A DNA stretch of 64,000 bases from Undibacterium sp. (GCF_030651495.1 NZ_JAUSFI010000005.1:1-64000), one strand, 5' to 3'; numbered from the stretch's first letter, positions 9,740 through 18,731 are shown. A program made the numbers and translations. Notes: generated by a model not told the origin, from the sequence alone.

Positions 9740-10322
9740 TTTTTACTTGCCATCTAACACCAACAATCCATGCTAAGCGACCGGTCTACGATCGATGATC
9801 AACATCTGATATCACGCTAGCGATATCAAACCAAGCCGGCCACAAGCTCTGCGAGCTCATTAAAACTACTGCGCCACACTCAAAAAATACCCCGATCTCT
9901 TTTACCCCCTCCCCCCCAAAAAAGAGACAAGACGCGGAGAGGTCAGCGCGCACTCAACTGAATAAAATAACAAGATTTCAGACCGCCATAGAAATACAAC
10001 GACGTTAATTATATAAGGGCAGCTTGTCTGCTTATTTTTTATCAATTCAACATTGATAGCGATTGTTTTTATGACGTTTCCAGCCACGCAGCCCGTTACA
10101 AACTATTACAGATTCTGTTGCAGGAATGTTTCGCGTTAAGTTTTACTTAATTTTTCAATGCTTAAATGTTGCCTAAATTCATCACAAAAAAAACAGATTT
10201 AGATTCCTGGCTTCACTTTATTTTCTCTCCTTTTTGGCATTGGAAAATCTGTACATACGGGGGTCAACTAAACCCTCACATGTGTTTCAGCTAAATTCAT
10301 CACTACATTTTTCGGGACAACA

Positions 10323-10820
10323 ATGATCAAAATATATGCGCATGCCAATGCCTTCGCCTTGGCAGGCTTGTTGAGCCTCTCCGCACAAGCTGCTGAGATA
10401 GGACAGACGGCTCCCGACTTCGACCTCTCTGGACGTACTGGCAACGTCAAGCTCAGCGACTACAAAGGCAAAGTCGTTTACCTCGATTTCTGGGCCTCCT
10501 GGTGTGGTCCCTGCAAGCAATCGTTTCCTTGGATGAACGACATGCAAGCCCGCTACGGCAATAAAGGATTGAGCGTGGTTGGCATCAACGTCGACCAGAA
10601 AACCGACGATGCAAAAACCTTTCTGAACACCACTCCGGCACGTTTTGACGTGGCATTTGATCAAGCCGGTAAAACGCCGCAGACCTATGCAATCAAAGGA
10701 ATGCCAACCTCAGTACTGATAGGTCCGGACGGCAAGGTGCTGATGGTACACAGCGGCTTCAAGGATGAGCAGCGTGACGAACTGGAACGCCAAATCAAGC
10801 AAGCCCTTAACTTTAAATAA
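10323..10820 (+). CDS. TlpA-like periplasmic thioredoxin
   Basis: Exported thiol:disulfide oxidoreductase of 165 residues. A signal peptide (to about SAQAAE, residue 24) precedes a TlpA/ResA-type fold: IGQTAPDFDLSG, the active site WCGPC (residues 60-64), and the cis-proline loop GMPTSVLIGPDGK. GGGACAACA precedes the ATG. It is the first gene of a tight run with the DUF4266, DUF3570 and ApbE genes (gaps of about 8-10 bp), so it probably reduces cysteines of a partner made from the same transcript; the DUF4266 protein, with its Cys-rich tail, is the obvious candidate. Confidence 0.92.
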   Translation: MIKIYAHANAFALAGLLSLSAQAAEIGQTAPDFDLSGRTGNVKLSDYKGKVVYLDFWASWCGPCKQSFPWMNDMQARYGNKGLSVVGINVDQKTDDAKTFLNTTPARFDVAFDQAGKTPQTYAIKGMPTSVLIGPDGKVLMVHSGFKDEQRDELERQIKQALNFK

Positions 10821-10830
10821 TGGTTCAAAA

Positions 10831-11058
10831 ATGAAAACAAAAATAGTCAGCATATTGGCCATCGCCAGTCTGTCTTTGCTGGGCGGCTGCAGCAGTCTGG
10901 GGCAAGTCAATGCGTGGGAAAAAGGCAACTTAGCAAAACCGGCAATGACTTTTGAAGGCGACCCTCTGGATCAGCGCTTTGTTCAGCATATCTACGGCAG
11001 TAAAGAAAATTCCAGCGGCGGTTACGGCGTTGGCGGTGGCGGTTGTGGTTGTAACTGA
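10831..11058 (+). CDS. DUF4266 small lipoprotein with Gly/Cys tail
   Basis: The 75-residue protein has a lipobox (SLLGGCSS), so the mature protein starts at Cys and is anchored to a membrane. It contains the conserved core VNAWEKGNLAKPAMTFEGDPLDQRF and ends in a glycine-rich tail with GGCGCN. It matches the DUF4266 family from memory. The start at 10831 (MKTKIVS) is 10 bp after the thioredoxin stop; the frame is open further upstream without support. The Cys-x-Cys tail could bind metal, form a disulfide or be a modification site; none of these is established. Confidence 0.85.
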   Translation: MKTKIVSILAIASLSLLGGCSSLGQVNAWEKGNLAKPAMTFEGDPLDQRFVQHIYGSKENSSGGYGVGGGGCGCN

Positions 11059-11066
11059 GAAAACAC

Positions 11067-12257
11067 ATGATGAACAATAAATCCATACCACAGCCGCAAG
11101 CCGTCACTGGCGTACTTCTGGCATCACTCGTTTTACCCGGTTTAGCGGCACTGGCTGCCATTATTCCACTCCATGCAGCGGCAGAAAACGCCCCTGAACA
11201 AACGACGATAGGGGTCAAATACGGCACTTACAAGGATTGGCAAGAAGGCTTTGACCGCGTCACGGTCAAAGCTCCCCAGGTATATGTGCTGGCACCGATT
11301 GCCGGTGAATGGGCCGTCGAAGGCTCCTGGGTCGGCGACAGTGTTTCTGGCGCCTCCCCGCGCTGGCATACACAGCACACGCAAATGTCTGGTGCCAGCC
11401 AAATGAGTGACTACCGAAAAGCCGGCGACGTCAAAGTCACGCGCTATCTGGCGCGTGCCGCCGTATCGGCCAGCGTTGCATATTCGAAAGAACATGACTA
11501 CACCTCACGCGCACTGGGCGTGGATGCCCGCTGGTCCAGCGACGACAATAACCGTACCTGGACCTTAGGCTATGGCACCGCTAGCGATATCATCGACAAC
11601 ACCTATAGCGGTGGCAGTGTTGTTAACCAGCATAAACATACCCATGAAATTATGGCGGGTGTAACACAAGTACTTACGCCGACTGACATCGCCCAATTCA
11701 ACCTTACCCGTAGCCTCGGCAAGGGGTTCTACGATGATCCTTACAAAGCATTTGACCAGCGCCCCAACCAACGCAATGCCTGGATTTCGCTGGCACGCTG
11801 GAATCATCATCTAGCGCAGTTTGATGCTTCGGTACGCAGCAGTTATCGCTACTACAGCGATACCTTTGGTGTGCAGTCACACACGGTCGGTGTGGAATGG
11901 GTACAACCTGCAGGAAAGTGGACTTTTACTCCCGGTGCGCGTTACTACTCGCAAAGTGCCGCACGTTTTTACCTGGACCCCGTGCTCAACGCGCAAGGAC
12001 AGTATGATCAAATGGCCGCTTTTTCCCGCGCGATCACGCAGCTCGGCAGCGATCAATCCACTGACCAGCGTCTGGCCGCCTTTGGCGCTGTCACGCTATC
12101 AATGAAGCTCGCCTACGCGTTCACGCCAAGCACGGCGGTAGATTTCAAGTGGGAAGACTATCGGCAATCTGCAGGGATGCGCATGGGTGGCGGTAGCCCG
12201 GGACTAGATACCTTCTATGCCCGCTTCATGCAAGTCGGCCTGGCTCACCGCTTCTGA
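11067..12257 (+). CDS. DUF3570 protein, predicted outer-membrane beta-barrel
   Basis: The 396-residue exported protein has an N-terminal hydrophobic segment ending near LHAAAE. The rest alternates aromatic and polar residues (YKDWQEGFDRVTVKAPQVYV..., TWTLGYGTASD...) and ends in AHRF, as beta-barrels do. Residues 91-97 read D-S-V-S-G-A-S, matching the D-x-x-[ST]-G-A-[ST] pattern to which ApbE enzymes attach FMN. An apbE gene follows after 8 bp. GAGAAAACAC precedes the ATG. Family: DUF3570 (recognised by neighbourhood and sequence style). That it is a flavinylated redox protein is my inference. Confidence 0.85.
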   Translation: MMNNKSIPQPQAVTGVLLASLVLPGLAALAAIIPLHAAAENAPEQTTIGVKYGTYKDWQEGFDRVTVKAPQVYVLAPIAGEWAVEGSWVGDSVSGASPRWHTQHTQMSGASQMSDYRKAGDVKVTRYLARAAVSASVAYSKEHDYTSRALGVDARWSSDDNNRTWTLGYGTASDIIDNTYSGGSVVNQHKHTHEIMAGVTQVLTPTDIAQFNLTRSLGKGFYDDPYKAFDQRPNQRNAWISLARWNHHLAQFDASVRSSYRYYSDTFGVQSHTVGVEWVQPAGKWTFTPGARYYSQSAARFYLDPVLNAQGQYDQMAAFSRAITQLGSDQSTDQRLAAFGAVTLSMKLAYAFTPSTAVDFKWEDYRQSAGMRMGGGSPGLDTFYARFMQVGLAHRF

Positions 12258-12265
12258 GATCGCCC

Positions 12266-13192
12266 ATGAGCGGCTGGCGTACTCTGCATTTTGAATTTCA
12301 GGCCATGGCCTCTCCCTGCAGTCTGCAAATAGATGGCAGGGACGAGCCTTTGATGCGGCAGGCTGCCGCTGAAGCCATGGCCGAAGTACGAAGGATAGAA
12401 CATAAATTTTCGCGTTATCGTGCAGATAGCGTGATCAGTCGTATTAACCGTTCGGCAGGCCTTGATGCAGTTGAAATTGATGCTGAAACCGGTGACTTGT
12501 TGACTTTTTCTGCGCAATTATGGTCGCTCAGTGACGGTTTGTTTGATATTACGTCAGGCGTACTTCGTCATGCCTGGGATTTCAAAAATGCCTGCCTTCC
12601 CGATTCGGCAACCTTGCACGGCTTGTTGGAACGGGTCGGCTGGCAGCAACTTGAACGACACGACAATCAGGTCCGACTCAAATTACCGGGTATGGAGCTT
12701 GATTTCGGCGGTTTTGGCAAGGAATATGCCGCTGACCGTGCGGCAGTCGTTCTGCAAAGCCACGGCATCACGCATGCGCTAGTCAATCTCGGTGGAGACC
12801 TGCATGCCATTGGTGAGCGAGGCTTGCCGGAGATGGATGGTTTGCCTTGGCAGATCGAAATCCAACACCCCCGGCCAGACCCGGCACATCCCAATACCCC
12901 TCTTGCATTGCTGCCAATCGGGCGAGGCGGCTTGGCGACCAGTGGCGACTATGAGCGTTATTTTATCCATGACGGCCAGCGCTATTGTCACGTCCTGAAT
13001 CCGCACACCGGCTGGCCAGTGTCGTACTGGCAGTCTGTCAGTGTGCTGGCGGCCAATACGACTACCGCAGGTGCGCTGTCGACTATCGCCATGCTCAAGG
13101 GTTCAGATGCACCTGGATGGCTAGAAACACAAGGGGTGCGCTATTTGCTCGTGCAACAAAACGGAGATTTACTACGCAACAGCGTGACTTAG
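12266..13192 (+). CDS. apbE: FAD:protein FMN transferase (ApbE)
   Basis: Transfers FMN from FAD to a Ser/Thr of extracytoplasmic proteins. The 308-residue protein shows the family signatures: FQAMASPCSLQI, the EHKFSRYRADSVISRINRSAG segment, DFGGFGKEYAADRAA, HALVNLGGDLHAIG and YCHVLNPHTGWPV, then TTTAGALSTIAML. No signal peptide or lipobox is visible at this start, unlike many ApbE proteins; an upstream in-frame start is not available because the DUF3570 gene ends 8 bp before. Its likely substrate is the DUF3570 protein just upstream. Last of four closely spaced genes. Confidence 0.93.
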   Translation: MSGWRTLHFEFQAMASPCSLQIDGRDEPLMRQAAAEAMAEVRRIEHKFSRYRADSVISRINRSAGLDAVEIDAETGDLLTFSAQLWSLSDGLFDITSGVLRHAWDFKNACLPDSATLHGLLERVGWQQLERHDNQVRLKLPGMELDFGGFGKEYAADRAAVVLQSHGITHALVNLGGDLHAIGERGLPEMDGLPWQIEIQHPRPDPAHPNTPLALLPIGRGGLATSGDYERYFIHDGQRYCHVLNPHTGWPVSYWQSVSVLAANTTTAGALSTIAMLKGSDAPGWLETQGVRYLLVQQNGDLLRNSVT

Positions 13193-13262
13193 CTTCAGCA
13201 GCTTTAGCGCCTATTTTTGGCATTTTATTTTTTAAGATTTACCCTCGCAAAGGAATCCCATC

Positions 13263-14525
13263 ATGAAAATGTTTACCCCAGCTATTACACTCAGCTTAAT
13301 CGCGGCGGCTGTTGTCACACTCACCGCTTGTGGCGGCGGAAGCTCAGGCACAAGCACTCCAACCCCATCTGCATTAACCGTCAGCACAAGTCCCGTGACC
13401 ACTTCCGTCATCGATGGTCTGGTCACCAACGCCCTGGTCTGCGTTGACAGCAACAACAATGGGGTATGTGATACGGGAGAAACCCAGGGCCGCACCGATG
13501 CCAGTGGTAACGTGACGCTCAATATGACGGCGGCTGAAAAGTCAGGAGCAAGACTTATCGCGATGATCGGCACCGATGCCGTCGACGCAGATACCGGTGC
13601 AGTGACGACGGCCTACACCATGCAAACTCCCGCCGGCAAACATAGTGTAATCAGCCCATTGACCACGATGGTGCAGGCCAAAATAGACACAGACAAAGTC
13701 AGTATCGATGCCGCCGAGACGTATGTAAAAGCGCAGATCGGCTTGACTATCTCTGCCTTCGAAAATTTCATTGCGCTTCGCGACCATAACTCTGAGTATA
13801 AAAAAGCGGCCGAAGTCGCCCGTCTGCTGGTAGTGAGCATCCAAAAAAACAAACACAATACCGAAACATCCGGCACAAACACTTGCCCTTTATCGACAGG
13901 CAATGATGACCACGCCAAGGAAACTGAAATTAAAAACAATTTGCTCAAAAAATTGAGCGAAATCAGGACGCTTTCTGACGACATGGACAAAAAGACATGC
14001 TCAAGCGGAAATTTTGCCAAAGATTGCAACGATGATATCCAAAACATGGCTCCTGTCGTGTTGACCTGCCCGACACCAACACCAACACCAACTCCAACAC
14101 CAACTCCAACACCAACTCCAACACCAACACCAACACCAACTCCAACACCAACACCAACACCAACACCAACTCCAACACCAACACCAACACCAACACCAAC
14201 GCCAACACCAACACCAACACCAACACCAACGCCAACACCAACGCCAACACCAACACCAACACCAACACCAACACCGACGCCAGCTCCAGCTCCGACTCCG
14301 ACTCCAGCGGTCGCTGGCAAGGCTACCTATGCCTTGAATTGCGCTGCATGCCATACGGCCCAGCCGGCACTCAACATCAGTAAAATATTAAAAGGTGCCA
14401 ATTCGCCCAGCACCATTACCAATGCAATCAACAATAACGTCGGTGGTATGTCATTCCTGAAAGGAACCATCACGACTACGGATGCCAGCAATATTGCCGC
14501 CTATCTGGCGACTCCAGGTATTTGA
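13263..14525 (+). CDS. Lipoprotein with Thr-Pro repeat linker and C-terminal cytochrome c domain
   Basis: The 420-residue protein has a lipobox (TLTACGGG). Residues about 50-75 read [29 protein letters not shown], a Ca-binding-like carbohydrate-fold motif common in large surface lipoproteins. A helical middle part with several cysteines follows. A (Thr-Pro)n linker of roughly 75 residues leads to a small C-terminal domain with one haem c motif CAACH and MSFLKG as a possible Met ligand. It looks like a membrane-anchored electron carrier on a stiff stalk. It starts 70 bp after apbE and may share its promoter. The name comes from visible parts only. Confidence 0.85.
   Translation: MKMFTPAITLSLIAAAVVTLTACGGGSSGTSTPTPSALTVSTSPVTTSVIDGLVTNALVCVDSNNNGVCDTGETQGRTDASGNVTLNMTAAEKSGARLIAMIGTDAVDADTGAVTTAYTMQTPAGKHSVISPLTTMVQAKIDTDKVSIDAAETYVKAQIGLTISAFENFIALRDHNSEYKKAAEVARLLVVSIQKNKHNTETSGTNTCPLSTGNDDHAKETEIKNNLLKKLSEIRTLSDDMDKKTCSSGNFAKDCNDDIQNMAPVVLTCPTPTPTPTPTPTPTPTPTPTPTPTPTPTPTPTPTPTPTPTPTPTPTPTPTPTPTPTPTPTPTPTPTPTPTPAPAPTPTPAVAGKATYALNCAACHTAQPALNISKILKGANSPSTITNAINNNVGGMSFLKGTITTTDASNIAAYLATPGI
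14071..14295 (+). repeat. Hexanucleotide microsatellite encoding (Thr-Pro)n
   Basis: About 35 units of ACACCA with ACTCCA, ACGCCA and ACACCG variants lie inside the lipoprotein gene. Because the unit is six bases, gain or loss of units keeps the reading frame and only changes linker length. The antisense frames give long Val-Gly or Leu-Val ORFs that are artefacts. Confidence 0.95.
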
Positions 14526-14556
14526 TCGCTTTTGAATATAGCGTTTCTGGCCAAGC

Positions 14557-14586
14557 CGTCTCCAGCTGCAATCCTGGCTGGAGACG
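14557..14586. terminator. Hairpin between the cytochrome lipoprotein gene and dsbD
   Basis: CGTCTCCAGC (14557-14566) and GCTGGAGACG (14577-14586) form a perfect 10-bp stem with a 10-nt loop about 30 bp after the stop codon. No T-run follows, so it may stabilise mRNA 3' ends or terminate weakly. Confidence 0.55.
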
Positions 14587-14685
14587 CAAGTCAATTGCAG
14601 CCAGATCAAAATACTGGCCGGCACTCCACTCAACACCTAATGCAGGTTGAATTTCTCAAATTGGGTTTTCGTTAAAGGTTTCACT

Positions 14686-16530
14686 ATGTCTTCCTGTACG
14701 ATTTTTTTACGCAGACTCTTGCTGTGTCTGACGGTACCACTCGCTCTATGGACATCGATTGCATCCGCTGATGAGTTCCTGTCGCCGGAACAGGCGTTTG
14801 CGCTATCGGCCAAGGTAGTTGATCCCAACACCGTGCACCTGCACTGGGACATTGCACCCGGCTACCATCTATACCGTGAACGCATCAATGTCCAGGCAGA
14901 TACGCCAAGTGTCACGTTAGAACCGATCAAACTGCCACCAGGCGAAGATAAATTTGACGCCAATTTCAACAAAACGATGGTGATATACCAAAAGTCACTG
15001 GATATAGACTTACACATTACGCAAGGCAATAGCAGCTCGCCCGTGACGATCAGCTGGCAGGGTTGTGCAGATGCCGGCCTGTGTTACGCACCAGCGAGCA
15101 CGCAGCTTGAATCGATCCTCAAGGGACCCGACGCAGCAAAGAACCCTGCATCAAAGAACCTTATTACGCAGGCTGAGCCTGAAAAAACACCGACGCCCAC
15201 TCCAGCATCGTCGACGACAGATGCCATCTCTTCCACGCTCGCTTCCGGTAGTTTGCTACGTACCATGGGCGTGTTTTGGTTAGCGGGATTACTGTTGGCA
15301 TTCACCCCATGTGTATTACCGATGGTCCCTATCCTGTCCTCATTGATTGCCGGGCAAACTGGCCCGGTCAGCCGCAGCAAAGGCTTCGGACTATCGCTTG
15401 CCTATACCTTGGGTATGGCCTTGGTCTATGCAGGATTTGGTGTGGCAGCTGGTCTGGCTGGCGAAGGCCTAGCCGCAGCTTTACAAAATCCGTGGGTTTT
15501 AGGTGGGTTTGCATTGTTATTGTCCACCTTAGCCTTGTCAATGTTCGGTTTTTACGAATTACAAATGCCGAGCGCGATCCAAAATCGTGCCACTGCATGG
15601 TCCAACAGCTTTAAAGGCGGTTCGTTTGCCGGCGTTTTCATCATGGGAGGGGTTTCAGCCTTAATTGTGGGCCCGTGCGTCGCCGCACCGTTAGCCGGTG
15701 CACTTGTCTATATCAGCCAAACGCACGATGTTTTACTGGGCGGTTCGGCACTGTTTGCGATGGCACTCGGCATGGGCGTACCGCTGCTGCTGGTCGGGTT
15801 ATCTGCCGGCAGTCTGCTGCCGCGTGCTGGCCACTGGATGGAACGTGTCAAACAACTGTTTGGCATGATGTTGCTGGGAGTCGCTATCTGGATAGTATCT
15901 CCAGTGTTACCCGTTGCTGTTCACATTTTGCTGTGGGCTATCTGGCTGCTGACGGCTGCTGCACTGCTTGGCATATTTGGCACAGCTTCACCTCATCACC
16001 AGACACCGAGTGTGGCAGCGCGCGCGATCGGCGCGGGTTTCTCTGCGTTGGCTTTAGTGTTATTGATCGGGGCGGCATCAGGCGGGCAATCTGTCTTACA
16101 ACCGCTAGGGCACATTCGGACAACACAAACCGGGGTAGCATCAGGAGCAACCGTTCAGCCGGGACTACCGTTTGAACGCGTGACAAGCATAAAGTCACTC
16201 GATGCTGCGCTTATACAGGCACAACAAAAGGGGCAGCGAGTGATGCTCGATTTTTATGCCGACTGGTGTGTCGCCTGCAAAGAATTGGAGAGTTTCACAT
16301 TCAGTAGCCCAGATGTCCAAAAACGCCTGGGCGCTGTGCGACTGTTACAAGTCGACGTGACTGCCAACAATGTGGAAGACAAGGCATTACTCAAACGATT
16401 TAGCTTGTTTGGGCCACCGGGTATCGTATTTTTTGACGGCGCATCCGTTGCCAAGGTCACCCATAAAGTCATCGGATATCAAGCCCCGGCCGACTTTATG
16501 GCATCACTAAGCAGCGCCGCCATTCCTTAA
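14686..16530 (+). CDS. dsbD: Thiol:disulfide interchange protein DsbD
   Basis: Carries electrons from cytoplasmic thioredoxin across the inner membrane to periplasmic thiol proteins. The 614-residue protein has all three DsbD parts: a signal peptide and N-terminal domain with the Cys pair GCADAGLC (about residues 127 and 133), eight-helix membrane core with TPCVLPMVP (Cys about 209) and VGPCVAAP (about 331), and a C-terminal thioredoxin domain with DWCVACK (about 528/531). All six redox cysteines are present. The start at 14686 (MSSCTIF) has TTAAAGGTTTCACT upstream; a TTG 13 codons earlier is less likely. It fits the redox cluster upstream, whose TlpA-like protein needs a reductant. Confidence 0.94.
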   Translation: MSSCTIFLRRLLLCLTVPLALWTSIASADEFLSPEQAFALSAKVVDPNTVHLHWDIAPGYHLYRERINVQADTPSVTLEPIKLPPGEDKFDANFNKTMVIYQKSLDIDLHITQGNSSSPVTISWQGCADAGLCYAPASTQLESILKGPDAAKNPASKNLITQAEPEKTPTPTPASSTTDAISSTLASGSLLRTMGVFWLAGLLLAFTPCVLPMVPILSSLIAGQTGPVSRSKGFGLSLAYTLGMALVYAGFGVAAGLAGEGLAAALQNPWVLGGFALLLSTLALSMFGFYELQMPSAIQNRATAWSNSFKGGSFAGVFIMGGVSALIVGPCVAAPLAGALVYISQTHDVLLGGSALFAMALGMGVPLLLVGLSAGSLLPRAGHWMERVKQLFGMMLLGVAIWIVSPVLPVAVHILLWAIWLLTAAALLGIFGTASPHHQTPSVAARAIGAGFSALALVLLIGAASGGQSVLQPLGHIRTTQTGVASGATVQPGLPFERVTSIKSLDAALIQAQQKGQRVMLDFYADWCVACKELESFTFSSPDVQKRLGAVRLLQVDVTANNVEDKALLKRFSLFGPPGIVFFDGASVAKVTHKVIGYQAPADFMASLSSAAIP

Positions 16531-16598
16531 TCTAACTTCATCTTAACTTAACTAAAACAGAAGCATACTTCGCTACATTCAACTATCAAATTCAGGGA

Positions 16599-16620
16599 AA
16601 GCAAGAGCTTGATCTTGCTT
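16599..16620. terminator. Candidate bidirectional hairpin between convergent genes
   Basis: AAGCAAGA (16599-16606) pairs perfectly with TCTTGCTT (16613-16620) over a 6-nt loop. It lies between the converging dsbD and histidine kinase stops. There is no clear T-run. Confidence 0.45.
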
Positions 16621-16669
16621 CAGAATCAGGTCTGGCCATGAATACGATCATTGGATGTAACGAAGTGCA

Positions 16670-18058
16670 CTAAACTGGAAACCGAATCTCCACGCTCAGT
16701 CCGACCTGATCGCTGTCACTAGTTAATCCATCCAACAAGCGAATTGTTGCGCCATGGGTTTCCGCAATTCTTTTGACGATAGACAGCCCGAGACCGCTAC
16801 CGGGTTTGCTTGCATCGGACAGTCTGACGAAGCGTTCAAACACTCTTTCACGCAGCTCCACCGGAATGCCAACGCCCGAATCGGCAATCGTCAGGCACGC
16901 CTCACCATGATCAATCCGGCAAGACAGCTTCACATAACCATTTTGTGGCGTATAGCGAAACGCGTTATCCATTAAATTGCGAAATAAAATTAAAAATCTA
17001 TCCTGATGCACAGAGCATATGGCAGGCGCTAACTGGGCCTCAAAATGAAGTTGCAATTTATCGGCTTGCGCTTGCAAAGAAGGTAACTGTGCTGACAATA
17101 GCGTCGCCAGATCAAGCTGAACTACAGCTTGATTATTGTCGTACTGCGGGTCTAGCCTGGCCAGTGTCATTAACTGCTCGACCAATCTGGTAGCGCGGTC
17201 AACGCTGATGCCCAGTCCACCGACAGCTTCGGCGCGCTCTTCATCGTTACGGGCGCGCTGTATCACTTGTAAATTAGTCTTAATCGCAGCCAATGGCGTA
17301 CGCAGCTCATGCGCTGCATCGGCGGTAAATCGCTGTTCATGTTCCAGCGTTTTACTGACTCTTTCAAATAAGTGATTGATGGCATGCAACAATGGGTGCA
17401 CTTCAATCGGCGCACCTTCTACACTCACCATTTGTAAATCGTTGGGTGTGCGTTGCGACACTTCATCGGCAGATTTTTGCAGGGTTCTAAATACCCGATT
17501 CACGGCCCACCAGATTGCGCCTGCCAATAAGGGAATAATGAACATCGCAAACAGAAACAGTCTGTAAGCAAATCGTCCGCTGATTTCTTTCCTATGGCTA
17601 CTTGGCTCAGCAACCTGTATTTGAAAGCGATGCTCAGCATTCCAGCTAGTATAAATACGCCATTGCTGACCATTTAACGTAGTCACCCCAAAACCCGGAG
17701 CCCCATCTTTTGAGAAAGGCAGATCTGGCGCCCCCCTATTTTTATACTGCAGTTGATTATTGCTATCCCATATTTGAAACAACAGGTACTCACTATACTC
17801 AACGTTGTTATGCTCTGTCTTGATCGAAGGTTCCATCGCTATACGCTCTTCCACCTCGTGATCTGCCAGCACCAGTAATAAATGTGCGGTTTCCGCCAAT
17901 GACTGGTCAAATAATTCCTGGCTCTCCTGATCGGCGTCCAGATAAACAATGACGGCACTAAAACCCCAGACAGAGATTGTCAGTATCAACAAAATCGCCA
18001 GTAAAGTCCGGCGCAAAGACCAGCTGGAGACAGTGGCGCGAGGGGATTCTTTCATCAT
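16670..18058 (-). CDS. Sensor histidine kinase, QseC/PmrB type
   Basis: Inner-membrane kinase of 462 residues: an N-terminal membrane helix (about 17-37), a periplasmic part of roughly 130 residues, a second helix (LFLFAMFIIPLLAGAIWWAV), HAMP-like linker, and the H-box FTADAAHELRTPLAAIKTNLQ. The ATPase part has NLMDNAFRYTP (N box), IADSGVGIP (G1) and GSGLGLSIVKRIAETHG (G2). It starts 10 bp after the response regulator stop, so they form one operon. The operon is divergent from a metal-efflux operon, which suggests a metal-related signal, but the sensor domain itself gives no ligand. Confidence 0.92.
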   Translation of the reverse strand: MMKESPRATVSSWSLRRTLLAILLILTISVWGFSAVIVYLDADQESQELFDQSLAETAHLLLVLADHEVEERIAMEPSIKTEHNNVEYSEYLLFQIWDSNNQLQYKNRGAPDLPFSKDGAPGFGVTTLNGQQWRIYTSWNAEHRFQIQVAEPSSHRKEISGRFAYRLFLFAMFIIPLLAGAIWWAVNRVFRTLQKSADEVSQRTPNDLQMVSVEGAPIEVHPLLHAINHLFERVSKTLEHEQRFTADAAHELRTPLAAIKTNLQVIQRARNDEERAEAVGGLGISVDRATRLVEQLMTLARLDPQYDNNQAVVQLDLATLLSAQLPSLQAQADKLQLHFEAQLAPAICSVHQDRFLILFRNLMDNAFRYTPQNGYVKLSCRIDHGEACLTIADSGVGIPVELRERVFERFVRLSDASKPGSGLGLSIVKRIAETHGATIRLLDGLTSDSDQVGLSVEIRFPV

Positions 18059-18068
18059 GTTTAGTATC

Positions 18069-18731
18069 TCAAATTTGCTTATCGATCGTATAACCTACGG
18101 AATGAACCGTTCGGACCAGTGCTTTGCCGAGTTTTTTACGTAAATGATGCACATGCACTTGTATCGCATTACTTTCAATTTCTTCGCCCCAACCGTAGAG
18201 AGTTTCCTCCAACTGCTCTCGGGAAAGCACTTTCCCGGCATGCTCGATCAACATCAGTAAAATCCTAAATTCTTTACTGGTCAGTGTCACCAGCTCTTGA
18301 CGTTGGCGTACCTGTCTGGCGGCTACATCAATTTCGATATCTCCATGAAAGATACTTTCGCTAACACGACCGGAAGCACGGCGACTGGCGGAACGGATAC
18401 GCGCCGCCAATTCATCCAGATCAAACGGTTTGATGATGAAATCGTCGGCACCGGCATCGAGACCGGCGACTCTATCGGCGATTTGATCACGCGCAGTGAC
18501 GATTAATATGGCTTCGGCAAAGCCCGCTCCGCGCAATTGCCTCAGCACGGCCATGCCATCCATTTTTGGCAAACCGAGATCGAGTAATAGGCAGCCGTAT
18601 TGATGCAGCTTCACTGCAGTTAATGCGTTTTCTGCTGACTGCACCCAATCGACGGCATAACCGCTCTGATCGAGTCCGATCTGTGTGGCACGCCCTAACT
18701 GGGGATCATCTTCGACCAATAATATGCGCAT
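18069..18731 (-). CDS. OmpR-family response regulator, QseB/PmrA type
   Basis: The 220-residue regulator has a receiver domain (MRILLVEDD; phosphorylation Asp in CLLLDLGLPKMDG; TARD; FIIKPFDLDEL) and a winged-helix DNA-binding domain (LTSKEFRILLMLIEHAGKVLSREQLEETLYG...VHVHHLRKKLG...VHSVGYTID). The start at 18731 follows TTTAGGAAAAATT, a good ribosome site; the longer frame to 18755 adds eight unsupported residues. A GTTAAG-N5-CTTAAG box lies 46 bp upstream between this operon and the efflux operon, matching the PmrA/QseB recognition pattern, so autoregulation and control of the efflux genes are likely. Confidence 0.92.
   Translation of the reverse strand: MRILLVEDDPQLGRATQIGLDQSGYAVDWVQSAENALTAVKLHQYGCLLLDLGLPKMDGMAVLRQLRGAGFAEAILIVTARDQIADRVAGLDAGADDFIIKPFDLDELAARIRSASRRASGRVSESIFHGDIEIDVAARQVRQRQELVTLTSKEFRILLMLIEHAGKVLSREQLEETLYGWGEEIESNAIQVHVHHLRKKLGKALVRTVHSVGYTIDKQI

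Larger units (their letters stand above)
9162..10322. other. Long intergenic region
   Basis: This 1.16-kb stretch shows no credible gene. It holds palindromic repeat copy 2 (9344-9420), a run of short tandem repeats (9641-9739), a near-palindrome centred on CGCTAGCG (TGATATC 9807-9813 and ATATCA to 9828), a C/A homopolymer patch near 9905-9925 and AT-rich DNA leading to the tlpA-like gene. The promoter of the 10.3-13.2 kb cluster should lie in its right part. Confidence 0.6.

Noticed and set aside
14071-14295. CRISPR-like regular repeat
   Set aside because: The unit is six bases with no spacers; it is a coding microsatellite.
13613-14354. Long minus-strand ORFs of Val-Gly or Leu-Val repeats over the lipoprotein gene
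   Set aside because: They are the complement of the Thr-Pro hexanucleotide tract, which has no stop in any frame; the plus-strand frame has lipobox, linker and haem motif.
16540-16560. CTTAAC-TTAAC as a further PmrA/QseB-like box between dsbD and the kinase gene
   Set aside because: Spacing and half sites do not match, and it lies between convergent gene ends where a promoter box is not expected.
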